From Methanobacteriota archaeon (GTDB lineage: Archaea > Altiarchaeota > Altiarchaeia > IMC4 > QMZM01), in assembly GCA_021731385.1 (NCBI GenBank), contig JAKFXM010000229.1, positions 1-6,583 of the forward strand: a DNA stretch of 6,583 bases, read 5' to 3'. The notes below the pieces were generated by a model, which was not told the DNA's origin, made no database searches, and saw only the letters and a program-made list of their open reading frames with translations. The translations under genes were made by a program, and so were the position numbers. Numbering within the stretch: the first letter of the stretch is position 1; every line of letters begins with the position of its first letter. Below, in pieces: positions 1 to 5,528 of this stretch.

Positions 1-188
1 AAATTGATATCTATAAATTTTATGACCTCTATTAATCTTTCAATAAATCTTTTTTTTGTATGTTTAATAACTACTAAATCCAAATCGCTATATTCATCAG
101 TCTCCCCACGAGCATAAGAACCAAAAAGAATTATTTTCTCAGGATTATACTGTTTAAGACATTTAACAATCTTATTTAATTTGTCCAT
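1..188 (-). CDS. MNT-type nucleotidyltransferase domain protein (3' end off the window)
   Basis: Reading the minus strand from the ATG at 188-186 gives 62 residues that stay open to the window edge, beginning MDKLNKIVKCLKQYNPEKI. Residues 23-26 are the G-S-Y-A part of the nucleotidyltransferase signature, followed by R-G-E and then by D-L-D-L-V-V about ten residues later. This is the GSxxRG...(D)xD core of the minimal nucleotidyltransferase (MNT, NTP_transf_2) superfamily. In that family the two Asp bind metal and the enzyme transfers a nucleotide to a target. Many small members are antitoxins paired with HEPN toxins, as in MntA/HepT, where the MNT protein AMPylates the toxin. No partner is visible here, because the gene runs off the left edge. 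It begins 10 bases after the ftr stop, with AAGG directly abutting the ATG rather than a normally spaced ribosome site. Bases 1-180 are only about 24% GC, against about 45% in a sampled ftr segment, which suggests a separate origin. The family call is firm; the antitoxin role is inference. Confidence 0.8.
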   Translation of the reverse strand, partial: MDKLNKIVKCLKQYNPEKIILFGSYARGETDEYSDLDLVVIKHTKKRFIERLIEVIKFIDIN

Positions 189-198
189 CCTTGTTTAA

Positions 199-1098
199 TT
201 ATAATAACTCCCTCAGATAAATCTTATATCTCCCTAATTTCCCGTCATAATTCCCTGCAGAAATTTTCATAACACCACTATTGCCTTTGACACTGTAGAT
301 TGCAGCCTTCATAGCAGATTTTACAGCATCGAGCGAGATTCCATTTATTACAATTTCCGGGATTGAATTCACGCCTTCAGGAACCTTGGAGTCCTTTATC
401 CTTTCTTTGAGTGTAGGGCAATAAGGGTGATTTGTTGTAGGCCCTATCTCAGGATATTTTGTCTCTACCTTGGAACCTGCAGAGCATATATCAAAAGAGG
501 TTATTGCGCCATCAACCTTTGAAACAGCATCAACTGCCCTGTCCCCGGCAACAAGTGCAGAATCCGTATCTTTGCAAAAGAACCAGACATTACCGCCCAT
601 TATACCTTTTGCATAACCCAATTCTTTTTCTATAAGAAATTCCCCCATCATCAGCGGGATATTAATTACATTCCTTCCGAACCTTTTTTCAACAGTCTCG
701 TAACCATCGCCGCAGTGCCCTATTCTATTCATTGTATCAATTCCCGTTTCTGAATTAATGGCATTGAAGACAGATGTTGTAGGGACAACAAGAATTCCCT
801 GCCTTACCCTCTTACCTAATTCCCTTTCAAGAACATTTGCAGAATTTTTACTATAATTCACCCATATCTGTGCAATAGCACCTATTCTGCCATCCGGCGT
901 TTCATCCCTGGAAAGCCACTTCTCAATACCGCCTTCAGCCTCGCCGAATACAGTAGACGGCAATGCTGTAAAACTATAAACTGCCCTCTTCAGCCTCTTT
1001 TCATCCCCGGCCGTAATCATAATCCTGACAAAAAGACCATCAAAAGCCTCGCAGTATGTATCCTCAACAGGAATATTATTTATTTCAAGTTTTGCCAT
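199..1098 (-). CDS. ftr: Formylmethanofuran--tetrahydromethanopterin N-formyltransferase
   Basis: Ftr catalyses the reversible transfer of the formyl group between formylmethanofuran and N5 of tetrahydromethanopterin. It is a soluble cytoplasmic enzyme of methanogenesis, of the archaeal Wood-Ljungdahl methyl branch and of C1 oxidation. From the ATG at 1098 the protein has 299 residues, close to the usual ~297. The N-terminus has the family pattern EINNIPVEDTYCEAF (residues 5-19). Other family stretches are DETPDGR (65-71), GHCGDGYE (127-134), GEF (152-154), GSKVE (208-212), a TNHPYCPTL block (222-230) and the C-terminal KISAGNYDGKLG (278-289). All regions are present, so it looks intact. Two upstream ATGs are possible. 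The one at 1125 has a good AGGGGG site at 1138-1133 but would add nine residues (308 in all) and overlap the upstream gene. I prefer 1098 because it fits family length, follows the upstream stop by four bases and has GTGA at 1110-1107. The gene is probably cotranscribed with mtdB and atpK. Confidence 0.95.
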   Translation of the reverse strand: MAKLEINNIPVEDTYCEAFDGLFVRIMITAGDEKRLKRAVYSFTALPSTVFGEAEGGIEKWLSRDETPDGRIGAIAQIWVNYSKNSANVLERELGKRVRQGILVVPTTSVFNAINSETGIDTMNRIGHCGDGYETVEKRFGRNVINIPLMMGEFLIEKELGYAKGIMGGNVWFFCKDTDSALVAGDRAVDAVSKVDGAITSFDICSAGSKVETKYPEIGPTTNHPYCPTLKERIKDSKVPEGVNSIPEIVINGISLDAVKSAMKAAIYSVKGNSGVMKISAGNYDGKLGRYKIYLRELL

Positions 1099-1102
1099 TT
1101 TA

Positions 1103-1438
1103 TCATTCACAAGAAAATTTTGCATACTTTTTCCCCCTGAATTTGTCATAAGTGAAGATTATCAGGCAGGAGAGGATATACCAATAAATAATGGAAAGAA
1201 AAATCCCAAACGGATCAGAAAATACATTTGTTGGCCTTATTCTTATTATCCAAAAGTACGGCCAGGTTATCGGGTTATAGCAAGGGCAACACATAAGAAT
1301 GCATATTTCTACCCAAGGCGGACAACAGATACAACAACCCTTCAGCGATAAAAATGAGAAAACTAGGATAAATGCAAATATCAATCCTTTTTTCCAGTCA
1401 GGTTTCAAAAATTGTTTAATTCTTTCTTTGTTCATCAT
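1103..1438 (-). CDS. Small cysteine-rich membrane protein, two predicted helices, unknown function
   Basis: I cannot assign a function. From the ATG at 1438 the product has 111 residues. A short basic amphipathic start (NKERIKQFLKPDWKK) is followed by a first hydrophobic helix at about residues 18-33. Next comes a loop with eight cysteines in 19 residues (35, 36, 38, 39, 46, 50, 51, 53), then an aromatic/proline stretch, and a second helix at about 78-97 ending in the basic tail YDKFRGKK. Further cysteines lie at 91 and 110. The FLKPDW start and the SCLIIFTYDKF end resemble small archaeal membrane proteins I recall as uncharacterised, whose inter-helix segment varies. The gene sits between mtdB and ftr: 17 bases after the mtdB stop, with its own stop four bases before the chosen ftr ATG. 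A GTG at 1459 in the same frame would overlap the mtdB stop, but AGGAAG at 1450-1445 is correctly spaced for the ATG at 1438. The dense Cys loop could bind metal or form disulfides; nothing shows which. Confidence 0.72.
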   Translation of the reverse strand: MMNKERIKQFLKPDWKKGLIFAFILVFSFLSLKGCCICCPPWVEICILMCCPCYNPITWPYFWIIRIRPTNVFSDPFGIFLSIIYWYILSCLIIFTYDKFRGKKYAKFSCE

Positions 1439-1444
1439 AATAAT

Positions 1445-1450
1445 CTTCCT
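1445..1450 (-). promoter_or_regulatory. Ribosome binding site of the small membrane protein gene
   Basis: The minus strand reads AGGAAG here, six bases before the ATG at 1438 and nine before the adjacent ATG at 1435. It favours these starts over the in-frame GTG at 1459, which overlaps the mtdB stop and would add seven residues. Confidence 0.6.
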
Positions 1451-1455
1451 GTCAA

Positions 1456-2325
1456 TCACGCCAGTTTGCAGGCAATTCCGTAAACCTTGTCCAGGTCAAA
1501 AATAACGCCTTTTTCTTCGAAAAGTTTTTTTACAAGTTCATGGTGGCACTTCATCTTTAGGCTACCTACTGATAGCGCACCTATCAGAACCTTTCCCTTT
1601 ACCTCCTTTGTAGTTTGGACATCAATACCTTCTATGCCATAGGGGGGAACTGCATTAACATCTGCCATAACCTTTATCTTCCTGAACTTTGACCATACAG
1701 TTATTGGTAAAAGGCAGACACCCTCAGGACCAGTTGAAATTACTATCTCTGAATCTGAAACTGCATCCTCAAGCGATTTTTCATCCTTTACTTCAATAGG
1801 AGCGATTTCAATATTATCTTTTTCTTTAATAGAATTACAAACCAATTTTGCATGCTCTAAATTCCGTGAAGTAATTTTTACATTGCAGCCCTCCTTTGCC
1901 AGCAGGATTGCGGCCTTTTGCCCCACAGGACCGGTTCCTGCAAGGATTGCTGCATTCATGCCCTTTATTCTGGTATCAATTGCCTTCTTGACCCTTGCAA
2001 TGCATGCGCTAGCGGTTGTATATGCCCCATCAGGATCTATTGCAACAGAAACCCTGAAGAATTCAGGAAGTGGCTTGAAGACGTTAAGAGCAGAATCCAG
2101 CAGTTCCTCGCTTTTTATAACATCATGGCCCCCTATAAATATCGCGCTGTTCTTAAGATCGTCTGGCTTTCGTGTGAAAACACAGCCATAGACCATATCC
2201 TTCATGTCAGCCGGAGCAATATTGCCATAAGGAATAACTATGTCAGCCCCCGAATCATATCCTACTAGTAAATCAAACAGGCTTGGAATTCTCTCAGGAC
2301 TAACATAATTCAGGATTTTTTTCAT
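1456..2325 (-). CDS. mtdB: NAD(P)-dependent methylene-tetrahydromethanopterin dehydrogenase, MtdB/MtdA type
   Basis: This enzyme interconverts methylene- and methenyl-H4MPT with NAD(P), a step that most methanogens run with coenzyme F420 (Mtd) or H2 (Hmd). The 289-residue product matches the length of the bacterial MtdA/MtdB family. The N-terminal substrate domain carries the family's VGYDSGAD (21-28) and YGNIAP (33-38), then AIFIGGHD (61-68). The Rossmann domain has the dinucleotide loop AGTGPVGQKAA (129-139). After the second strand comes S-R-N (153-155), the kind of basic/hydroxyl pair that often holds the 2'-phosphate of NADP, so NADP preference is a fair guess. ADVNAVPPYGIEGID (221-235) and the near-C-terminal GSLKMKCHH (254-262) match the conserved MtdA segments around the pterin site. 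I start at the ATG at 2325, with GGGTG five bases upstream. A GTG at 2349 overlaps the atpK stop and adds only eight unconserved residues. It lies 23 bases after atpK and upstream of ftr, consistent with one C1 operon. MtdA versus MtdB specificity cannot be settled by eye. Confidence 0.9.
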   Translation of the reverse strand: MKKILNYVSPERIPSLFDLLVGYDSGADIVIPYGNIAPADMKDMVYGCVFTRKPDDLKNSAIFIGGHDVIKSEELLDSALNVFKPLPEFFRVSVAIDPDGAYTTASACIARVKKAIDTRIKGMNAAILAGTGPVGQKAAILLAKEGCNVKITSRNLEHAKLVCNSIKEKDNIEIAPIEVKDEKSLEDAVSDSEIVISTGPEGVCLLPITVWSKFRKIKVMADVNAVPPYGIEGIDVQTTKEVKGKVLIGALSVGSLKMKCHHELVKKLFEEKGVIFDLDKVYGIACKLA

Positions 2326-2348
2326 ATCCGCACCCAGATTACTCCACA

Positions 2349-2570
2349 CTATCCGCCTATTCCGAAGAGTATCATAAACGCAATCAGAAGCCCGTATATA
2401 GCAATCGCCTCTGCAAATGCAACAAATATCAAGACCTTACCAAATAGTTCCGGCTTTTCAGATATCGCGCCCGCACTTGCAGCCCCTGCAACGCCGATAC
2501 CATATCCTGCTCCAATAGCAGAAAGTCCTATTGCAAGTCCTGCCCCGACTGCAGTTATTGGTTCAACCAT
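2349..2570 (-). CDS. atpK: A-type ATP synthase proteolipid subunit K (rotor ring, c subunit)
   Basis: This 73-residue protein is a two-helix hairpin proteolipid that forms the membrane rotor ring of the archaeal A1Ao ATP synthase. Helix 1 (about 5-34) is the Gly/Ala-rich stretch GLAIGLSAIGAGYGIGVAGA. The polar loop SEKPELFGK (37-45) contacts the central stalk. Helix 2 (about 46-71) contains AFAEAIAIYGLL (51-62), with the ion-carrying Glu at 54. The length is normal for the single-hairpin form, so this is not a doubled or tripled ring subunit. The helix-1 Gln seen in Na+-binding rings is replaced by Ile25, and the helix-2 P-E-T (or E-S) arrangement reads A-E-A here (53-55), which points to H+ rather than Na+ coupling (inference). 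The start has a good AGAGGT at 2580-2575. It is the first gene of the minus-strand cluster and stands apart from other ATP synthase genes, since its downstream neighbour is mtdB. Confidence 0.92.
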   Translation of the reverse strand: MVEPITAVGAGLAIGLSAIGAGYGIGVAGAASAGAISEKPELFGKVLIFVAFAEAIAIYGLLIAFMILFGIGG

Positions 2571-2621
2571 TTTTACCTCTAAAATATTATAATTTTATCA
2601 TTTAGATTCCATTATTTAAAA
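2571..2621. promoter_or_regulatory. Divergent promoter region between atpK operon and flavodoxin/XPD pair
   Basis: These 51 bases are strongly AT-rich and lie between two outward-facing genes. On the minus strand TTTAAATAAT (2620-2611) is a plausible TATA box. It would place transcription start near 2590 and give atpK a leader of about 20 bases containing its AGAGGT ribosome site (2580-2575). On the plus strand an ATATTATAATTTTAT tract (2583-2597) could serve the gene at 2622. That gene has no Shine-Dalgarno-like sequence just upstream, so its message may be leaderless or nearly so. The box assignments are by eye only. Confidence 0.5.
2575..2580 (-). promoter_or_regulatory. Ribosome binding site of atpK
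   Basis: The minus strand reads AGAGGT about four bases before the atpK ATG (2570-2568), a good match to the archaeal anti-Shine-Dalgarno sequence. It is the strongest site among the genes of this cluster, consistent with the high expression needed for a multicopy ring subunit. Confidence 0.6.
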
Positions 2622-3122
2622 ATGAGATACCTGATTGCCTACTATACCTTAACAGGGAACACAGAATTAATCGCAAGAACCATTGCAACAGAATTGGGGG
2701 CGGAAATTGAGCAGATAAATACGGAGAAACCAATTAACATATCAGACTTTACGAAATTCAGCCTTTCAAACATCTCACTAATGCATAGCATAATATCCCG
2801 CAAAAAGATGAAGATAAATCAGCCAGCCTACAATGTGCAGGACTTCGACAGGATAATAATTGCAACGCCAGTCTGGATGAACAATTCTGCCCCGGCAGTA
2901 AATTCCTATATTGATTGCCAAAATTTCATGAATAAGGATGTTGTGCTTATAGCAACAATCGCTGAAAAGGGAAATGCACAGAATACCCTCTCTGTAATGA
3001 ATTCTGCAATAAGGAAGAGGGGCGGTAAGGTAATAGCTACGCAGGGTATTGGAATAGAGAAAAGTGAACAGGAGATAGTTGAGATGGCAAGGCAATTTGC
3101 AATTAGCCTTGGTTCACTTTGA
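2622..3122 (+). CDS. Flavodoxin-like FMN-binding protein
   Basis: The 166-residue product has the flavodoxin fold layout. Strand 1 (MRYLIAYY) runs into the FMN-phosphate loop T-L-T-G-N-T at residues 9-14, followed by helix 1 (ELIARTIATELGA). Strand 3 with its loop reads IIIATPVWMNNSAPAVNSYI (78-97), where the Pro-Val-Trp after the strand is the usual flavin-stacking position (Trp85). A third block, VVLIATIAEKGNAQNTLSVM (107-126), corresponds to the strand and loop that often cover the flavin. Length is typical of a single-domain flavodoxin, with no extra electron-transfer domain and no membrane segment, so it should be a soluble electron carrier or small NAD(P)H:quinone-type flavoprotein. The partner is unknown. 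The start codon lacks a Shine-Dalgarno sequence and follows the divergent AT-rich promoter, so translation may be leaderless. The XPD gene begins ten bases after its stop, in the same direction, suggesting cotranscription. Confidence 0.82.
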   Translation: MRYLIAYYTLTGNTELIARTIATELGAEIEQINTEKPINISDFTKFSLSNISLMHSIISRKKMKINQPAYNVQDFDRIIIATPVWMNNSAPAVNSYIDCQNFMNKDVVLIATIAEKGNAQNTLSVMNSAIRKRGGKVIATQGIGIEKSEQEIVEMARQFAISLGSL

Positions 3123-3132
3123 GATTATTAAC

Positions 3133-4989
3133 ATGGATTTATTCCCTTTTGAGACAATAAGGCCCGGACAGAAGGAATTCCTGAAGGATGTTGAAATTTC
3201 TATCAACAATAGGAATCATCTTGTAGCGCATGTTCCCACAGGTATAGGCAAGACTGCAGCAGCAATCGCTCCATCCCTGAATTACGCCCTTAATAACGGA
3301 AAGACAATCTTTTTCTTAACCCCAAAGCATACGCAGCATACAATCGTTATTGACACCCTTCAGAGGATAAAGAGAAAATTCAATGTAAACTTTATTGCGG
3401 TGGATTTTGTCGGAAAGCAGTGGACATGCCTCCATGACATAAGGGATTTGGACTCAAGGGATTTTAACGAATTCTGCAGATCAATGAAAAAGGATGAAAG
3501 ATGCAGATACTATAAAAATGTCAGAAAAAGAAAATTGTCAAAGATTGCAATTTCGATAATAGATAAAATCAAAAGCGAGCCACTGCACAGTGAAGCAATA
3601 AGGGAACTTTGCGGGGAAAATTCCCTCTGCCCCTATGAAATCTGCATAGAAGCGGGGAAGGATGCAAACATTATCGTCTGCGACTATTTCCATGTCTTCT
3701 CTCCAAATGTGAGAAAGGCATTCTTATCAAAACTGGATAAATCCCTGGAAAATTCGATCCTGATTATTGATGAAGCCCACAATCTCCCGGACAGGGTTAG
3801 AAAACTGCTGAGCTACAATCTCACAGAGAATTCCCTGAAAAATGCAATTAAGGAGGCGAATTTCCTTAAATATGAAATCCTCTCAGATGCCTTCGGGGAT
3901 ACGATAAGGGTCCTGAGGAAGACTGGCAAGGGCATGATTAAAGGTGATGAGAGATATGTCCAAAAGGATGAATTTGCCGACATGCTTGTAGAAGAGACGA
4001 ATATGAAATATACGGAATTTGCAGAGATGGCTGAAGACCTCGGGGAGGAAGTCCTTAAAATTCCGAAGAGATACAGGTCATATTCAAATATAATCGCCAA
4101 ATTTCTTAAAAACTGGATTAAGGAGGACATAGGTTATGCAAGAATTTTAAGGAGGGAAAAATTTCTAATTCTGAGTTATAAATGCCTTGATCCTTCCATA
4201 TCCGGCAGAGAGATATTTGAGAATGTACATTCAACCATATTTATGAGCGGAACCCTGATTCCGCTGGATATGTATTCAAATGTTCTTGGGCTAAGCCCCG
4301 ACAGAACACTGGAAAGGGAATATCCATCGCCTTTTCCAAAGAAAAACAGGCTGACAATAATTGTCCCAACTGTGACGACAAAATATACCCGGAGGTCTGA
4401 TTTCATGTATCAGAGATACGCAAGGATAATCGCGGGTATAGCCGGGGAAATTCCAGGGAATATGGCCATATTTTTCCCTTCATACGCAATCCTGGAGTAT
4501 GTTCAGGAACATCTTGCAGAATTTGGATTAAATAAATACATGCTAATTGAAAAACAGGAAATGAAGAAGGATGACAGGGTGCAACTCTACGGCAAATTAC
4601 AGAATTCGCACAATGAGAATGGCGGAATTCTTATGGGCGTTCAGGCAGGTTCATTCAGCGAGGGTCTGGACTATGCCAATAATCTTCTTGATGGCGTGAT
4701 TATTGTAGGGCTTCCCTTAGACAAACCAAACCTTGAGATAAAGTCCCTCATTGAATACTACGACTTCAAATTTAACAGGGGATGGGATTACGGCTATATC
4801 TATCCTGCCATGAACAGGGCATTACAAGCAGCTGGAAGATGCATAAGAAGTGAGACTGACAGAGGGGTTATAATTTTGATGGATGAACGCTTTCTCTGGA
4901 GAAATTATTCAAAGTGCCTGCCTAAGGATTTTGAGTTTATTGTAAGTGAGGTTCCTGAGAAGTACGTCAGGAGATTCTTTGGAAGATGA
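3133..4989 (+). CDS. XPD/Rad3-family superfamily 2 DNA helicase with Fe-S domain
   Basis: XPD is a 5'-3' DNA helicase used in DNA repair and related processing; its archaeal partners are poorly known. From the ATG at 3133 the protein has 618 residues, near the archaeal XPD norm (550-620). The N-terminal FETIRPGQKEF (6-16) precedes Walker A HVPTGIGKTAA (33-43). The Fe-S region has Cys at 99, 115, 124 and 166. Their contexts QWTC, EFC, CRYYKNV and CPYE align well with the four cluster ligands of XPD, and Cys160 and Cys171 are extra. Walker B is DEAH at 213-216. Helicase domain 2 holds FMSGTL (370-375), a motif V-like QAGSFSEGLDY (504-514) and motif VI QAAGRCIR (565-572). All core motifs are intact, so it should be active. 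DinG is a related alternative, but length, lack of a nuclease domain and archaeal context favour XPD. An earlier in-frame ATG at 3079 overlaps the flavodoxin gene and adds residues outside the family pattern, so I use 3133. Confidence 0.92.
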   Translation: MDLFPFETIRPGQKEFLKDVEISINNRNHLVAHVPTGIGKTAAAIAPSLNYALNNGKTIFFLTPKHTQHTIVIDTLQRIKRKFNVNFIAVDFVGKQWTCLHDIRDLDSRDFNEFCRSMKKDERCRYYKNVRKRKLSKIAISIIDKIKSEPLHSEAIRELCGENSLCPYEICIEAGKDANIIVCDYFHVFSPNVRKAFLSKLDKSLENSILIIDEAHNLPDRVRKLLSYNLTENSLKNAIKEANFLKYEILSDAFGDTIRVLRKTGKGMIKGDERYVQKDEFADMLVEETNMKYTEFAEMAEDLGEEVLKIPKRYRSYSNIIAKFLKNWIKEDIGYARILRREKFLILSYKCLDPSISGREIFENVHSTIFMSGTLIPLDMYSNVLGLSPDRTLEREYPSPFPKKNRLTIIVPTVTTKYTRRSDFMYQRYARIIAGIAGEIPGNMAIFFPSYAILEYVQEHLAEFGLNKYMLIEKQEMKKDDRVQLYGKLQNSHNENGGILMGVQAGSFSEGLDYANNLLDGVIIVGLPLDKPNLEIKSLIEYYDFKFNRGWDYGYIYPAMNRALQAAGRCIRSETDRGVIILMDERFLWRNYSKCLPKDFEFIVSEVPEKYVRRFFGR

Positions 4990-5035
4990 TATTTTCATTA
5001 TTTATCCCATAAATTCAATATATCCCTGATACAAA
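4990..5035 (+). promoter_or_regulatory. AT-rich spacer with possible promoter for the CBS gene
   Basis: This 46-base gap follows the XPD stop. It has a T-rich start (ATTTTCATTATTT) that could act as a weak archaeal terminator. TTATTTAT (4998-5005) lies about 30 bases before the CBS gene ATG and could be a TATA box for a nearly leaderless message, since only a weak TGAT lies before the ATG. Readthrough from the XPD gene is equally possible. Confidence 0.35.
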
Positions 5036-5470
5036 ATGACAACCGTAAACAACATAATGACGAAAAAGGTAGTAACAATAGGTGACAGGGAGACTGTTCT
5101 TGATGCGGCAATAAAGATGTCAAAGAATAACATAGGCTGCCTTGTTGTTTTGGAGGATAAAATTCCAAAGGGGCTGATTACCGAGAGGGATATAATAAAG
5201 AGGGCTGTTGCTGCGGACAGGGAATATCCGAGCAGAATAAGGGTCAGCGAGGTAATGAGTTCACCGCTAATATCAGTAAGTCCCTTTGAATCCATAGAAA
5301 AGGCCGCAGAGATGATGAACAAGCTGGGTTTGAAAAGGCTTGGCGTTGTAGAGGACAACAACCTCATGGGTATTGTGAGTGCCACGGATATAATCGTTGC
5401 GGAAACGAAATTCATAAAGGTTCTGAAGAGATATCTGAAGGTACTGAAGAAGGAAAGAGAGGAAAAGTGA
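5036..5470 (+). CDS. Two-CBS-domain (Bateman module) protein
   Basis: The 144-residue protein consists almost wholly of a tandem CBS pair. CBS1 spans about residues 7-57, with IMTKKVVTIG at its start and the closing GLITERD (46-52). CBS2 spans about 72-122, with VMSSPLISVSP at its start and GIVSATD (112-118) in the same structural position. CBS pairs bind adenine nucleotides or S-adenosyl ligands between the two repeats and act as ligand sensors, usually as dimers. The T/S-x-x-D ends seen in both repeats (T49-E-R-D52 and S115-A-T-D118) are the typical ribose/phosphate-contacting positions. The tail after CBS2 (123-144) is strongly basic and probably helical (KVLKRYLKVLKKE), perhaps for nucleic-acid or protein contact. 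No catalytic domain is fused to it, so its target is unknown. It follows the XPD gene on the same strand after 46 bases and faces the ATPase gene at its 3' end. Confidence 0.9.
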   Translation: MTTVNNIMTKKVVTIGDRETVLDAAIKMSKNNIGCLVVLEDKIPKGLITERDIIKRAVAADREYPSRIRVSEVMSSPLISVSPFESIEKAAEMMNKLGLKRLGVVEDNNLMGIVSATDIIVAETKFIKVLKRYLKVLKKEREEK

Positions 5471-5528
5471 ATTCGTCGATAATTTGGTTTAAGGTTAAAT
5501 AAAAGTTAAAAAGCAAATTAGTTCTTGC
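5471..5528. terminator. Convergent intergenic region with weak hairpin
   Basis: These 58 AT-rich bases lie between the stops of two convergent genes. AAGCAA (5511-5516) and TTGCTT (5525-5530) can form a six-pair stem with an eight-base loop; the stem just enters the ATPase stop codon. Flanking A- and T-rich tracts could serve termination on either strand, as expected of U-rich archaeal terminators. The hairpin is short and AT-rich, so this is tentative. Confidence 0.3.

Noticed and set aside
1299..1505. 68-residue plus-strand open frame
   Set aside because: It lies antisense over the membrane-protein gene and the mtdB end, has no ribosome site or recognisable domain, and is explained as a shadow.
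1883..2268. Two overlapping plus-strand open frames
   Set aside because: Both are antisense to mtdB, whose family motifs run through the region; the translations show no domain.
2778..3095. 105-residue minus-strand open frame
   Set aside because: It is antisense to the flavodoxin-like gene and has no coding signals of its own.
3813..4406. Minus-strand open frames within the helicase gene
   Set aside because: They are shadows of the intact XPD reading frame; no ribosome site or domain is evident.
5002..5415. 137-residue minus-strand open frame rich in Ser, Leu and Ile, resembling a membrane protein
   Set aside because: It is the complement of the tandem CBS gene, whose two repeats are clear; the hydrophobic look comes from reverse-reading of charged and Ile codons.
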